39,344 nucleotides of DNA from Rhodovarius crocodyli (GTDB lineage Bacteria > Pseudomonadota > Alphaproteobacteria > Acetobacterales > Acetobacteraceae): contig CAMDJV010000030.1 of the NCBI GenBank assembly GCA_945901085.1, positions 1 through 39,344 of the forward strand. Reading direction: 5' to 3'. Of this stretch, positions 31,881-39,344 are shown piece after piece (position 1 is the stretch's first letter; each line of letters starts with the position of its first letter). Both the position numbers and the translations under genes were made by a program. Under the pieces are notes generated by a model that ran no database searches, had not been told where the DNA came from, and was given only the letters and a program-made list of their open reading frames with translations.

Positions 31881-32018
31881 ATTTTTCACCCCCTTTGGCC
31901 AAAACCCCGCCTATCGGGCGCGGCCTTCCCCTCTGCGGGCGCAGCGCCCAGGCCGAATGCCGCCCAAACGGCACCGAGCCGGCCATCATCGCCGCCAACA
32001 TCACAAAAAATAAGGAGT

Positions 32019-32093
32019 TGGAGGTCCGAGGCGGAATCGAACCGCCGTAGGGGGATTTGCAGTCCCATGCCTGACCACTCGGCCATCGGACCT
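32019..32093 (-). tRNA. tRNA-Cys (GCA)
   Basis: On the minus strand AGGTCCG pairs with CGGACCT. The anticodon loop CTGCAAA gives GCA, and the T arm contains GGCGGTTCGATTCCGCC. CCA is encoded at the 3' end. Confidence 0.94.
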
Positions 32094-32182
32094 CACACCC
32101 TCTCTATCGTGTGCCTGCCGCCCATGGTCAAGCGGGCCGCGCTGCCGGTATAACGCGGCAACAAAGATGAGGCAGGGTTTCC

Positions 32183-32839
32183 ATGGCATACGCGGCGGCG
32201 CGCAAATTCATGGTCGATGGGCAGCTTCGCCCCAATAAGGTGACTGATCCCCTGGTGCTGGCCGCCATGGCCAGGCTCGAGCGCGAGGCCTTTGTGCCGG
32301 CCGCTGCCCAGGCGCGCGCCTATGCCGATGAGGCCGTGCCGCTGGCCCCGGGCCGGGCGATGATGGCGCCCATGATATTGGCCCGGCTGCTGCAGGCCGC
32401 CGCGGCGCGGCTTGGCGAATCCGCCCTGGTTGTCGGCGCGGGCAGCGGTTACGCCGCCGCCGTGCTGGCCGATCTGGGCGCTGTGGTGACCGCGCTGGAG
32501 GAGGATGGCGCCCTGCTGGCCATCGCCCGCCAGGCCTGGCCGGTCGTGCTGCCCGGTGCGGTGCCGCTGGCGGTGCAGGGGCCATTGGCCCTGGGTTATG
32601 CTGCGTCTGCGCCATACCAAATCATTCTGATCGATGGCGCGGTGCCCGCCCTGCCAGAGGCAATTGCGGCGCAATTGACCGAAGGTGGCCGCGTGGCCAT
32701 GGTGCAAACCCGCCCCGATGCGGTGCCCCAGGCCGTGCTGGGCACCAAGCTGCATGGCAAAATCTTCATGAGCCCGGTGATGGATGCTACCGCGCCAGCG
32801 CTGCCCGGCTTCGCGCCTGCCCCCAGTTTTGTCTTTTAG
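32183..32839 (+). CDS. Protein-L-isoaspartate O-methyltransferase family protein
   Basis: This 218-residue SAM-dependent methyltransferase of the PIMT family would repair or modify isoaspartyl residues. It opens ARKFMVDGQLRPNKVTDPLVLAAMARLEREAFVP, as alphaproteobacterial PIMT-like proteins do, and has the SAM-binding ALVVGAGSGYAAAVLADLG. IILIDGAVPALPEAI follows. Compared with classical PIMT, the substrate loop is shortened. It stands before tolC and popZ, a gene order seen in many alphaproteobacteria. Confidence 0.88.
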   Translation: MAYAAARKFMVDGQLRPNKVTDPLVLAAMARLEREAFVPAAAQARAYADEAVPLAPGRAMMAPMILARLLQAAAARLGESALVVGAGSGYAAAVLADLGAVVTALEEDGALLAIARQAWPVVLPGAVPLAVQGPLALGYAASAPYQIILIDGAVPALPEAIAAQLTEGGRVAMVQTRPDAVPQAVLGTKLHGKIFMSPVMDATAPALPGFAPAPSFVF

Positions 32840-32984
32840 GGCGCTAGCTGCCGCTTGTGGCGTCAAGCGCGCCATTGCGTTAACCTGCCTCATGCGAGAA
32901 GAGCTTGCCAGCGGACTAAAAGCAGCCCCTTCTCGCACTGCTCCAATAGGTCAACCGAACTGCCGCCGACCCGATGAGGATGAC

Positions 32985-34484
32985 ATGACAAGCAAGCCGA
33001 CGAACCGCCAATCCGCTGCTGCCATGGTCACGGCTGGTATTCTCGCCGCTGCCATGCCCGCCTCGGCGCAGTCGCTCCAGGATGCGCTGGCCACGGCCTA
33101 TGCCAATAACCCCACCCTGCTGGCGGCGCGCGCGCAATTGCGCACTGTGGATGAGAGCGTCCCCCAGTCCCTGTCAGGCTGGCGGCCGACCGTTGTGGTG
33201 AGCGGCAGCGCCGGTGCGGCCGATCAGCGAACCCGCAGCCAGGCGCAGGTGTTTCGCAACGACAACAGCAATTACTTCCGTGATCCCTCGGCCAATATCG
33301 TCAGCCGTGAGACAGGCTTTACCGGGGCTTCGAACTTCATCTCCACCACCCAGCGGCAGGAGCGCACCTTCGCCACCGGCAGCATCCAGATGACGCAGCC
33401 GATCTATCGCGGCGGGCGCACCATCGCCTCCGTCCGCAATTCGGAGAATCGGGTGCTCGCCCAGCGCGCCCGCCTCTATGCGGTGGAGCAGGGCGTGATG
33501 CTGGACACCTCCAACTCCTATATCGCGGTCATCCGCACGCAGGAGGAGGTGCGGCTGAACATCAATAACGAGCAGGTGCTCACCCGCCAGCTGCAGGCGA
33601 CCAATGAGCGCTTCCGGGTGGGTGAAATCACCCGCACCGACGTGGCGCAGGCCGAATCGCGCCTCGCCGGCGCGCGGGCCACCCGCGCCCAGGCCGAGGG
33701 CCAACTCGAGATTGCCCGCGCCACCTTCCAGCGCCTGGTCGGCCAGGCGCCGCAGCGCCTGGTCGCGCCGCAGCCCTTGCAGGCCCCGGTGCGCAGCGCC
33801 CAGGCGGCGCAGGAGCAGGCGGCGAATAACAACCCCGCCGTGGTGGCGACCTTGTTCGACGAGGCCGCCTCGCGCGATGCCATCGACATCCAGCTCTCCG
33901 CGCTGATGCCGCAGGTGAGCGTGACCAGCCAGGCTTTCCGCAACGACAATGCCGCCGTGCCACATAGCCGGGTCAATGGCGGGCAGGTGACGGCGAACCT
34001 CTCCGTGCCGATCTACCAAGGTGGCGCGGAATACAGCCAGGTTCGCCAGGCGCGGCAGGAGGCTCAGCGGCAGCGTTCGCTGGTGGCCGATGCCCGGGCC
34101 GTGGCCGTGCAGCAGGCCACCAGCGCCTGGGAGGCCCTGCGCAGCACCCGCGCCCAGGTGGAAAGCGTCCGCGCCCAGATCCGCGCGCAGGAAATCGCCC
34201 TTGATGGCGTGCAGCGCGAGGCCATTGTGGGCAGCCGCACCACGCTCGACGTGCTCAACGCCGAGCAGGAATTGCTCAATGCCCGCGTCTCCCTGGTGCG
34301 GGCGCTGGCAGATAATATCAATGCCTCCTACTCCGTCGCCTCCGCCGTGGGGCGGCTGACGGCGCAGGATCTCGGCCTGCCGGTCGAGTTCTACGACATG
34401 CGTGCCTATTACAACGCCGTGCGTGACCGCTGGGTTGGCCTGGGCGACTATGCGCGCTCGGCCGCCGCCACCACAACCCGCTGA
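32985..34484 (+). CDS. tolC: TolC-family outer-membrane channel
   Basis: This 499-residue outer-membrane efflux protein pairs with type I secretion or RND pumps. A Sec signal peptide ends ASA-QS near residue 28. Two OEP repeats follow: SLQDALATAYANNPTLLAARAQLR opens the first, and FRVGEITRTDVAQAESRLAGA and VGSRTTLDVLNAEQELLNARVSLV are hallmark helical segments. Outer-membrane strands such as GSIQMTQPIYRGGRTIASV are present in each half. The ATG at 32985 is chosen by GAGGATGAC upstream and the signal peptide. Confidence 0.94.
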   Translation: MTSKPTNRQSAAAMVTAGILAAAMPASAQSLQDALATAYANNPTLLAARAQLRTVDESVPQSLSGWRPTVVVSGSAGAADQRTRSQAQVFRNDNSNYFRDPSANIVSRETGFTGASNFISTTQRQERTFATGSIQMTQPIYRGGRTIASVRNSENRVLAQRARLYAVEQGVMLDTSNSYIAVIRTQEEVRLNINNEQVLTRQLQATNERFRVGEITRTDVAQAESRLAGARATRAQAEGQLEIARATFQRLVGQAPQRLVAPQPLQAPVRSAQAAQEQAANNNPAVVATLFDEAASRDAIDIQLSALMPQVSVTSQAFRNDNAAVPHSRVNGGQVTANLSVPIYQGGAEYSQVRQARQEAQRQRSLVADARAVAVQQATSAWEALRSTRAQVESVRAQIRAQEIALDGVQREAIVGSRTTLDVLNAEQELLNARVSLVRALADNINASYSVASAVGRLTAQDLGLPVEFYDMRAYYNAVRDRWVGLGDYARSAAATTTR

Positions 34485-34497
34485 AGGGCTGAGGCCA

Positions 34498-35085
34498 ATG
34501 AGTGGAACGGGGAATAACAAGCCAGGCGCCGAGCCATCGATGGATGATATCCTCGCCTCGATCCGCAAGATCCTGAACGAGGATGAGGGCTCGGCCGGGC
34601 CCGCCACAAAGCCCGGAACCCGCGCTGAACCTTTGGTGCTGACCGAGGAGATGCTGGTGAGCGAACCCCAGGCGTCACTCCCCCAGGCACCACTCCCCCA
34701 GGCACCACTCCCCCAGGCGCCCCCCCACCCCGCGGCGCAGCCCGAAGCGGTGCCCGCCCTCGCGGCCATTCCCGCCTTTGCGGCGGAGCCTGCCTTTGTT
34801 GCGCCGGTGCCGGCGCCATTGCTGGAGCCCGCAGCGCTGCTGCCCGCCCCTGAACTGGTGGCCCCCGCCGCCGCCGCTGCCGCCGCCGCTTCGGTGGGCC
34901 AGTTGGTGCGTGCGGTGACGCAGGAGCGCGGCAGCGCCATCTCCCGCGGCGGTCCCACCATTGAGGATGTGGTGCGCGAGGAGGTCCGCCCCATGCTGAA
35001 GGAATGGCTGGACAAGCACTTGCCGGGCATTGTGGAGCGCGCGGTGCGCGCCGAAATTGAACGGGTTGTGAACCGCGGCGGCTGA
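34498..35085 (+). CDS. popZ: PopZ-like polar organising protein (DUF2497)
   Basis: This 195-residue protein has the PopZ architecture: an N-terminal binding helix (EPSMDDILASIRKILNEDE), a Pro/Ala-rich disordered middle, and a C-terminal oligomerisation region (GPTIEDVVREEVRPMLKEWLDKHLPGIVERAVRAEIERV). In Caulobacter, PopZ assembles at the cell pole and tethers the ParB-centromere complex. The middle region includes four tandem PQA-type pentapeptides encoded by a 15-bp repeat at 34666-34725. It follows tolC by 13 bases, and the stop codon lies in the first unit of another tandem repeat. Confidence 0.9.
   Translation: MSGTGNNKPGAEPSMDDILASIRKILNEDEGSAGPATKPGTRAEPLVLTEEMLVSEPQASLPQAPLPQAPLPQAPPHPAAQPEAVPALAAIPAFAAEPAFVAPVPAPLLEPAALLPAPELVAPAAAAAAAASVGQLVRAVTQERGSAISRGGPTIEDVVREEVRPMLKEWLDKHLPGIVERAVRAEIERVVNRGG
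34666..34725 (+). repeat. 15-bp tandem repeat within popZ
   Basis: Four in-frame 15-bp units with consensus CCCCAGGCACCACTC encode PQASL, PQAPL, PQAPL and PQAPP in the disordered linker. Copy number is likely to vary among strains without breaking the frame. Confidence 0.85.
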
Positions 35086-35163
35086 CCTGCGGCGCCTGAC
35101 CTGGGGCGGCTGATCTGGGGCGGCTGACCTGGGGCGCCTGACCTGGGGTGGCTGATCTGGGGC
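35080..35163 (+). repeat. 14-bp tandem repeat (six units) starting at the popZ stop codon
   Basis: Six 14-bp units such as GGCTGACCTGGGGC run from 35080 to 35163. They form a higher order: three variant units (GGCTGACCT, GCCTGACCT, GGCTGATCT) repeat as a 42-bp block twice. The popZ stop TGA is in the first unit. Confidence 0.88.
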
Positions 35164-35184
35164 GGCTGGGCGGCAAAAGCCTCA

Positions 35185-35209
35185 GCCCCAAATCTGCTGG
35201 CTTTGGGGC
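35185..35209. terminator. Convergent-gene hairpin terminator candidate
   Basis: GCCCCAAA (35185-35192) pairs with TTTGGGGC (35202-35209), between the convergent popZ and diguanylate cyclase genes. T-rich sequence lies nearby on both strands but no perfect T-run follows, so it may act in both directions. Confidence 0.6.
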
Positions 35210-35211
35210 GT

Positions 35212-36327
35212 TCAGGTCCAGTTTTTCACCGTGGCGTAGCGTGGTGTGGCGGAAATTGTGGCGTGGGATGCGGCGACTGGCGCTGCCATAGGCTCCCAGC
35301 ACACCCTGTTCCGGCCCTCCTGCTTGGCGCGATAGAGCGCGCTATCCGCCCTTTCGAGCGTGGCGGCCACATCCTCGCCGGGTAGGAGTTCGGCCAGGCC
35401 GAGTGAGATGGTGACATCGCTCAACCTCTCACCGCTGCGGCGCATGGCAAGGCGCTGGCCCGATACCGCCAGGCGCAGACGCTCCCCCTCCTCGATTGCG
35501 GTTGCGAGGTTCTGGCCGGGCAGCAGCACCGCGAACTCCTCGCCCCCGAAGCGTGCCACCATGCCCCCCAGCGGCAGGCCATTGCGGATGGTCGAGGCGG
35601 TGCGGCGCAACAGCGCATCGCCCACGGGATGGCCAAAGCGGTCATTCACCCGTTTGAAATGGTCGATATCGACGAGCATAAGGCTGAGAGGCTCGCCACT
35701 GCCCTCGGTGGCGGTGGCCATGCGTTGGAGGGTTTCGTCAAAGGCGCGGCGATTGGGCAGGCTGGTCAGCGCATCGGTCATCGCATCGCGCCGCGCATCC
35801 TGCAATTCGGAGCGCAAATGCTCGATCTGCTGGGTGGAGGCGGCGAGTTGGCCGCTCATCTGCTTGCTGCGGCGGGCCATTTCGCGGGCTTCATCGGCCA
35901 GCCGGGAGAGCGCTTCACGCAGGCGCTGTGCATCCGGTGCCGGGCCGGTGGAGAGTTCATCGAGGGCATTGCTGAAGGCGGCGGTGTCGGCCCCATGGGT
36001 ATCGAGGCTGCTCATCGCCTCCTTCAGGGTGCCGCTGAGCCGGGTCAGCGCATCGCTCAACACGCTGAATTCGGGCAGATGTTCGAGGTGGCGGGCATTG
36101 AGTTCGCGCATCAGCGAATCATTGACCACACCCCCGCTGATCGCAGCTTCCAGCGCCTCACTCAATTCGGGCAGGCTGCCGGCGTGATGCTCGAACCACA
36201 CGGCGTAATAGGGCGGCAGCGGCGCAAGCCCATGCGATTTGATGGAATCGAAGGCCGCCCGGGCAAGCGCCATTGCCGTGACCAGCGGCATGGGCTGGAA
36301 AGGGTATTGGGGCAGAGGCACTGCCAT
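35212..36327 (-). CDS. GGDEF diguanylate cyclase
   Basis: This 371-residue protein probably makes cyclic di-GMP. The N-terminal 170 residues are helical and lack transmembrane segments (PPYYAVWFEHHAGSLPELSEAL is a recurrent alphaproteobacterial opening). A coiled-coil-like stretch (KQMSGQLAASTQQIEHLRSELQDARRDAMTDALTSLPNRRAFDE) leads into the GGDEF domain. The active-site loop reads ARFGGEEFAVLLP, a functional GGEEF. The usual RxxD inhibitory site five residues upstream is replaced by PLGG, so product inhibition is probably absent. AGGAGG precedes the ATG. Confidence 0.92.
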   Translation of the reverse strand: MAVPLPQYPFQPMPLVTAMALARAAFDSIKSHGLAPLPPYYAVWFEHHAGSLPELSEALEAAISGGVVNDSLMRELNARHLEHLPEFSVLSDALTRLSGTLKEAMSSLDTHGADTAAFSNALDELSTGPAPDAQRLREALSRLADEAREMARRSKQMSGQLAASTQQIEHLRSELQDARRDAMTDALTSLPNRRAFDETLQRMATATEGSGEPLSLMLVDIDHFKRVNDRFGHPVGDALLRRTASTIRNGLPLGGMVARFGGEEFAVLLPGQNLATAIEEGERLRLAVSGQRLAMRRSGERLSDVTISLGLAELLPGEDVAATLERADSALYRAKQEGRNRVCWEPMAAPVAASHATISATPRYATVKNWT

Positions 36328-36443
36328 GGATCATCCGCCTCCTGGTGGGGGTGCCCAGAATGGCGGCAAAATATGAACGGGCCCTTGCTGAAGCGGCGGC
36401 GGCTGCACTGGGCAAGTCGCGCTGGGGCCCGTAACCTCAATCA

Positions 36444-37601
36444 ATGGACCCAAGCCTGCATCATCGCCTCACCCAATGGCGACGCCACCTCCATGCCCAT
36501 CCGGGCCTGACCTTGCATGAGCAGCACACTGCGGCCTTCGTGGTTGAGAAGCTGCGCGAATTGGGGGTGAGCGAGATCACCCCCGGCGTGGGCGGCCATG
36601 GCGTGGTGGCAACCCTGCGTCGGGGCAGTGGCCAGGGGGCGAATCGGGCGGTGGGGCTGCGTGCTGATATGGATGCGCTGCCGATCCAGGAAACCAATCT
36701 GGCGCTGCCCTGGTCGAGCACCATCCCGGGCGTGATGCATGCCTGCGGCCATGATGGCCATACCACGGCGCTGCTGGGCGCGGCCAAGCTGTTGTTGGAT
36801 GACACCTCCTGGTCGGGCACGGTGCAGCTGGTGTTCCAGCCGGCGGAGGAGGGCGGTGGCGGCGCGCGGGCGATGATCGCCGATGGGCTGTTCCAGCGTT
36901 TTCCGATGGATCGCATTTTTGGCTGGCACAATTGGCCTGGCCTGCCGGTGGGCACGGTTGCGGTGCATGAGCGGGCGGTGATGGCGGCGGGTGCGCGGTT
37001 TGATATCGCCTTTGAGGGCCATTCGGGCCATGCCGCGCTGCCGCATATGACGCGCGACCCCATGCTGGGGTTGGGCCATGCCATTGTGGCGTTGCAAAGC
37101 ATCGTGGCGCGGGGCGTGGACCCGCTGGCGAGTGGTGTGGTGAGCGTGACCATCGCCCGCGCGGGCGAGGCGCAGAACCAGATTGCTGGCAGGGCGGAAT
37201 TGATGGGCACCGCGCGCTGGCTCGATGAGTCGGTGGGCGATTATATCGAGCAGCGGATTCGCGAAGTGGCGGCGGGTGTGGCGGCGAGCTTTGGCCTTTC
37301 GGCCATTGCGCATTTCTCCCGCGGTGTGCCGGTGACGGCAAATTCGGCCGCTGAGCGGGAGATTGCCGCAGGGGCGGCGGCGGCGGTGGCGCCGCTGCGG
37401 CGTGACATGCCCCCGGCCATGACGGGCGAGGATTTTTCCTGGTTCCTGGCGGAGGTGCCCGGCGCCTTTGTCTGGATTGGCAATGGCCCGGCCGAGGCTG
37501 GGCGGGAATTGCACAATGCCGGTTATGATTTCTCCGATGATGTGCTGCCCTATGCCTCGGGGTTCTTGGCTGAGGCGGCGAAGCGGGCGCTGGCCGGATA
37601 A
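36444..37601 (+). CDS. M20 family amidohydrolase (hippurate hydrolase-like)
   Basis: This 385-residue metallopeptidase-fold amidohydrolase resembles hippuricase and N-acyl-amino-acid hydrolases. Typical blocks are RRHLHAHPGLTLHEQHTAAFV, VGLRADMDALPIQE, MHACGHDGHTTALLGAA with metal ligands, and FQPAEEGGGGA with the catalytic Glu. The dimerisation domain contains GHSGHAALPH, and the last metal histidine is in LHNAGYDFSDD. It is cytoplasmic, with no signal peptide. It is divergent from the GGDEF gene; the substrate is unknown. Confidence 0.93.
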   Translation: MDPSLHHRLTQWRRHLHAHPGLTLHEQHTAAFVVEKLRELGVSEITPGVGGHGVVATLRRGSGQGANRAVGLRADMDALPIQETNLALPWSSTIPGVMHACGHDGHTTALLGAAKLLLDDTSWSGTVQLVFQPAEEGGGGARAMIADGLFQRFPMDRIFGWHNWPGLPVGTVAVHERAVMAAGARFDIAFEGHSGHAALPHMTRDPMLGLGHAIVALQSIVARGVDPLASGVVSVTIARAGEAQNQIAGRAELMGTARWLDESVGDYIEQRIREVAAGVAASFGLSAIAHFSRGVPVTANSAAEREIAAGAAAAVAPLRRDMPPAMTGEDFSWFLAEVPGAFVWIGNGPAEAGRELHNAGYDFSDDVLPYASGFLAEAAKRALAG

Positions 37602-37914
37602 GGCGAGGGGCCACGCCAAGGCTCTGAAATGTAAAACATGTCGTATTCGGACAAATTGCCGCGGCCGTGTTCGATGCGGGTTTGGCGGCGGCACGGCCGC
37701 CGCGAGGCCGGCATGCCAAGACCGCGCATGGAGGCAAGACGGATTCAATTATACAAACAGCAAAACGGAAAATATTCTAATTCAATGTCTCGCAATAGTC
37801 AATAAAATCCTAAACCCAATCAAGAGCGGACATATCGAAGATGCAAGAAACTGAGTTTCTTGCCGGGGTGCAGGGGCAGCGCCCCGCCCTGACGCCGCAT
37901 GAACAGATTCGGCG
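37602..37914. other. Intergenic region with low-GC island and hairpins
   Basis: No gene is seen. TATTCGGACAAATTGCC (37644-37660) is a copy of 4632-4648. From about 37736 to 37850 the sequence is much poorer in GC than the rest of the window. GCAAGAAAC (37843-37851) and GTTTCTTGC (37855-37863) form a perfect nine-bp stem with a TGA loop, followed by a GGGGC-AGC-GCCCC hairpin. The GGGGTGCAGGGGCAGCGCCCC-like stretch has the look of a dispersed repeat. Confidence 0.55.
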
Positions 37915-38208
37915 CTAACGCCGCATACCAATCACCGCGCCCTGTTCATCGCGCACCCTTTGCTCGGCGGCGATGCGCTCGCGCTCAAGCCGAGCCAACC
38001 AGCGCTGCCGTTCGCGCCGTTCATCGGCTGATTCCGCTGCTCGCGCCGTGCTGCCGGACATGCAAGGCGCGAAGCCCTGGCTTCCCGGGGGGAAGCCGCC
38101 ATCAGAACATTGGCTAACATGGCGCGTAAAAGGGTTTTCGCCGGCGCATCCCGCCAGCCCCAATAGAGCAGATAGGGCGAGGAGTGCCGCCCGGGGCTGG
38201 GATTTCAT
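37915..38208 (-). CDS. Small lipoprotein
   Basis: This 97-residue protein has a lipoprotein signal peptide with lipobox LAGC (Cys21 after LLALSALLGLAGC) and is predicted to be lipidated. The mature part has two cysteines spaced across CSDGGFPPGSQGFAPC, then an Arg/Glu-rich helix (ADERRERQRWLARLERERIAAEQRVRDEQ). The start at 38208 is chosen for the signal peptide; an in-frame ATG 21 bases upstream also exists. The role is unknown. An AT-rich bulged inverted repeat (about 38259-38280) lies in its upstream region. Confidence 0.75.
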   Translation of the reverse strand: MKSQPRAALLALSALLGLAGCAGENPFTRHVSQCSDGGFPPGSQGFAPCMSGSTARAAESADERRERQRWLARLERERIAAEQRVRDEQGAVIGMRR

Positions 38209-38289
38209 GGCCGGATGGGGAGATGCCAAGGCGGGGGCGGATCCTTCAAGATAGCGATATCATATTCCTTGGAATGATAAATTGGCAAT

Positions 38290-38304
38290 GGCCCGGCCTG
38301 GGCC
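38290..38304 (-). terminator. Weak hairpin after carD
   Basis: GGCCC and GGGCC pair across a five-base loop, four bases after the carD stop codon. The sequence that follows on the minus strand is AT-rich but has no T-run. Confidence 0.35.
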
Positions 38305-38308
38305 CTGA

Positions 38309-39344
38309 TCACTCTTCCTCGATTGGTTCCTCGATGGGCTTAGCGCCGGGTTTTTCGGCGCTGCGCATATGGGCGATCAGCCGCTCGATGGCGGTGGGCT
38401 TGTCGGTTTTCTCGATGGCGGCGAATTCCATGGCCAAGCGGTCAAGCGCCTGCTCATAGATTTGCCGTTCGGAGAAGGATTGGTCCGGCTGGCCGGCATT
38501 GCGGAAGAGGTCGCGCACGACTTCGGCGATGGCGACCGGATCGCCCGAATTGATCTTCGCCTCATATTCCTGGGCGCGGCGGGACCACATGGTACGCTTG
38601 ATGCGCGCGCGGCCCTTCAGCGTGTCCAGCGCGAGTTTCACCAGGGCGGGGCCGGCCAGTTTGCGTAGGCCGGCACTGGCGGCCTTGTTGGTGGGCACGC
38701 GCAGCGTCATGCGGTTTTCCTCGAAGGTGACGGTGATCACCTGCAGGGAAATTCCCGCCACATTCACATCCTCAATGCCCTGGACCGTGCCGACGCCATG
38801 GGTGGGATAGACCACCATGTCGCCGGTGCGGAAATCCACCTTGACCGGCGGGGCTTTGGGGGCGCCGGCCTGGGCCTCGGCCATGCCACCGCTGCGCAGC
38901 GCGCCCATGGGCATGCGCGGCGTGATGCTGAAAGCGGGGCGCATGCCGGGCATGCCGGGGCGCGACATTCCCGGGCGTTGGGCGATGGGTGGCGAGATGG
39001 TCTGCACCGGTGGGGGGGGGGGGGCGGCGGCGGCTTCGGCGGCGGCCTTATCGGCGGCGGCTTTGGCGGCGTTGCGCGCAGCGGCCTCCTTGCTGGCCGT
39101 GGCCGAGGCCATCAGCGCCTGGGCCGCGGCGGCATTGCTCATGGCCTTGCGTGGGGCTGGGGCAGGGGGGGCGGCGGGTTCTGCCGCAGGCGCCGCGGCT
39201 GGCTTGGAACGGGTTTTCGCGGCTGGCTTGGCGGTTTGGGTCACAATGTCTTTCAAATCGGGCTTTGCTGCCGGCCCTGCGGCTTTGTTGGATGCGCCTT
39301 CGGCGGCGGGGGCCCGGGCGGTGGGTGCCCGGGCGGCGGGTGCC
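38309..39344 (-). CDS. CarD-family transcriptional regulator with long Ala/Pro-rich N-terminus (partial)
   Basis: The frame is open to the right edge, so the N terminus is missing; at least 345 residues are visible. CarD proteins bind RNA polymerase beta and stabilise the open complex at promoters. The C-terminal half carries the CarD interaction domain (VDFRTGDMVVYPTHGVGTVQGIEDVNVAG), and RMTLRVPTNKAASAGLRKL leads to the helical DNA-contact region (KGRARIKRTMWSRRAQEYEAKINSGDPVAIAEVVRDLF). Before it lie more than 150 residues of Ala/Pro/Lys-rich low-complexity sequence, including a run of five prolines coded by a 13-base C tract (39012-39024). A start downstream of this tract (for example the MSRPGMPGM segment) would give a normal-sized CarD. 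Confidence 0.88.
   Translation of the reverse strand, partial: APAARAPTARAPAAEGASNKAAGPAAKPDLKDIVTQTAKPAAKTRSKPAAAPAAEPAAPPAPAPRKAMSNAAAAQALMASATASKEAAARNAAKAAADKAAAEAAAAPPPPPVQTISPPIAQRPGMSRPGMPGMRPAFSITPRMPMGALRSGGMAEAQAGAPKAPPVKVDFRTGDMVVYPTHGVGTVQGIEDVNVAGISLQVITVTFEENRMTLRVPTNKAASAGLRKLAGPALVKLALDTLKGRARIKRTMWSRRAQEYEAKINSGDPVAIAEVVRDLFRNAGQPDQSFSERQIYEQALDRLAMEFAAIEKTDKPTAIERLIAHMRSAEKPGAKPIEEPIEEE

Noticed and set aside
33174-35030. A 618-residue minus-strand frame opposite tolC and popZ
   Set aside because: It is a high-GC shadow; TolC and PopZ on the plus strand are unmistakable.
35080-35163. The tandem repeats after popZ as a CRISPR array
   Set aside because: Units are 14 bp, contiguous and without spacers, and no cas genes are nearby.

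Overview
The window is high-GC DNA from an alphaproteobacterium that makes bacteriochlorophyll. Its centre is a canonical photosynthesis superoperon on the minus strand, crtE-crtF-bchC-bchX-bchY-bchZ-pufB-pufA-pufL-pufM-pufC (27874 down to 17407). The gene order, the TolC-PopZ block, a CarD regulator, an NDUFS4-like complex I subunit and a Bug/TTT solute receptor fit Rhodospirillales, most plausibly an Acetobacteraceae-type purple or aerobic anoxygenic phototroph. The family assignment is inference from content, not from a tree.

Layout. 1-4586: a partial Ala-rich gene at the left edge. Next comes a minus-strand pair, a haloacetate (fluoroacetate) dehalogenase-like hydrolase and a TTT receptor. 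Divergent from it is a plus-strand trio: carboxymuconolactone decarboxylase family, beta-hydroxyacid dehydrogenase, metallo-beta-lactonase fold. This looks like a small catabolic locus. 4938-13124: an 8.2-kb integrative element in the 3' end of tRNA-Glu(CTC), bounded by a 15-bp exact duplication of the tRNA 3' end. It carries a tyrosine integrase, one low-GC membrane protein, an AlpA-like HTH protein, and a tightly overlapping run of genes around a primase-type zinc-finger protein and a TOPRIM-DUF927 helicase. No capsid, terminase or relaxase gene is visible, so it resembles a P4-like satellite or mobilisable island. 13281-17261: a homodimeric 2-oxoacid dehydrogenase E1/transketolase, convergent with an MFS exporter.

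17348-27941: the photosynthesis operon, with a terminator after pufC, a long hairpin between pufA and pufL, and two likely regulated promoters. A perfect PpsR/CrtJ palindrome (TGT-N12-ACA) overlaps a strong sigma-70 promoter of bchC, and a degenerate copy lies at crtE. The enzymes make geranylgeranyl diphosphate (CrtE), methylate carotenoids (CrtF), reduce chlorin to bacteriochlorin (BchXYZ) and complete the side chain (BchC). PufBA, PufLM and PufC are the LH1 antenna, reaction-centre core and tetraheme cytochrome.

27955-31346: two tandem, overlapping D-aminoacylase-like amidohydrolases just upstream of crtE. 31438-39344: a housekeeping stretch with an NDUFS4-like subunit, tRNA-Arg(TCT), tRNA-Cys(GCA), a PIMT-like methyltransferase, TolC, PopZ, a GGDEF diguanylate cyclase, an M20 amidohydrolase, a small lipoprotein and a CarD regulator that runs off the right edge.

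The most unusual material is in the integrated element: end-matched 25-bp repeats, 9-bp-period GGCAAC clusters, a structured leader RNA and several unrecognised genes. Also notable are a 17-bp motif shared by two intergenic regions 33 kb apart, a 14-bp/42-bp hierarchical repeat starting at the popZ stop codon, and a 13-bp homopolymer inside the carD reading frame.
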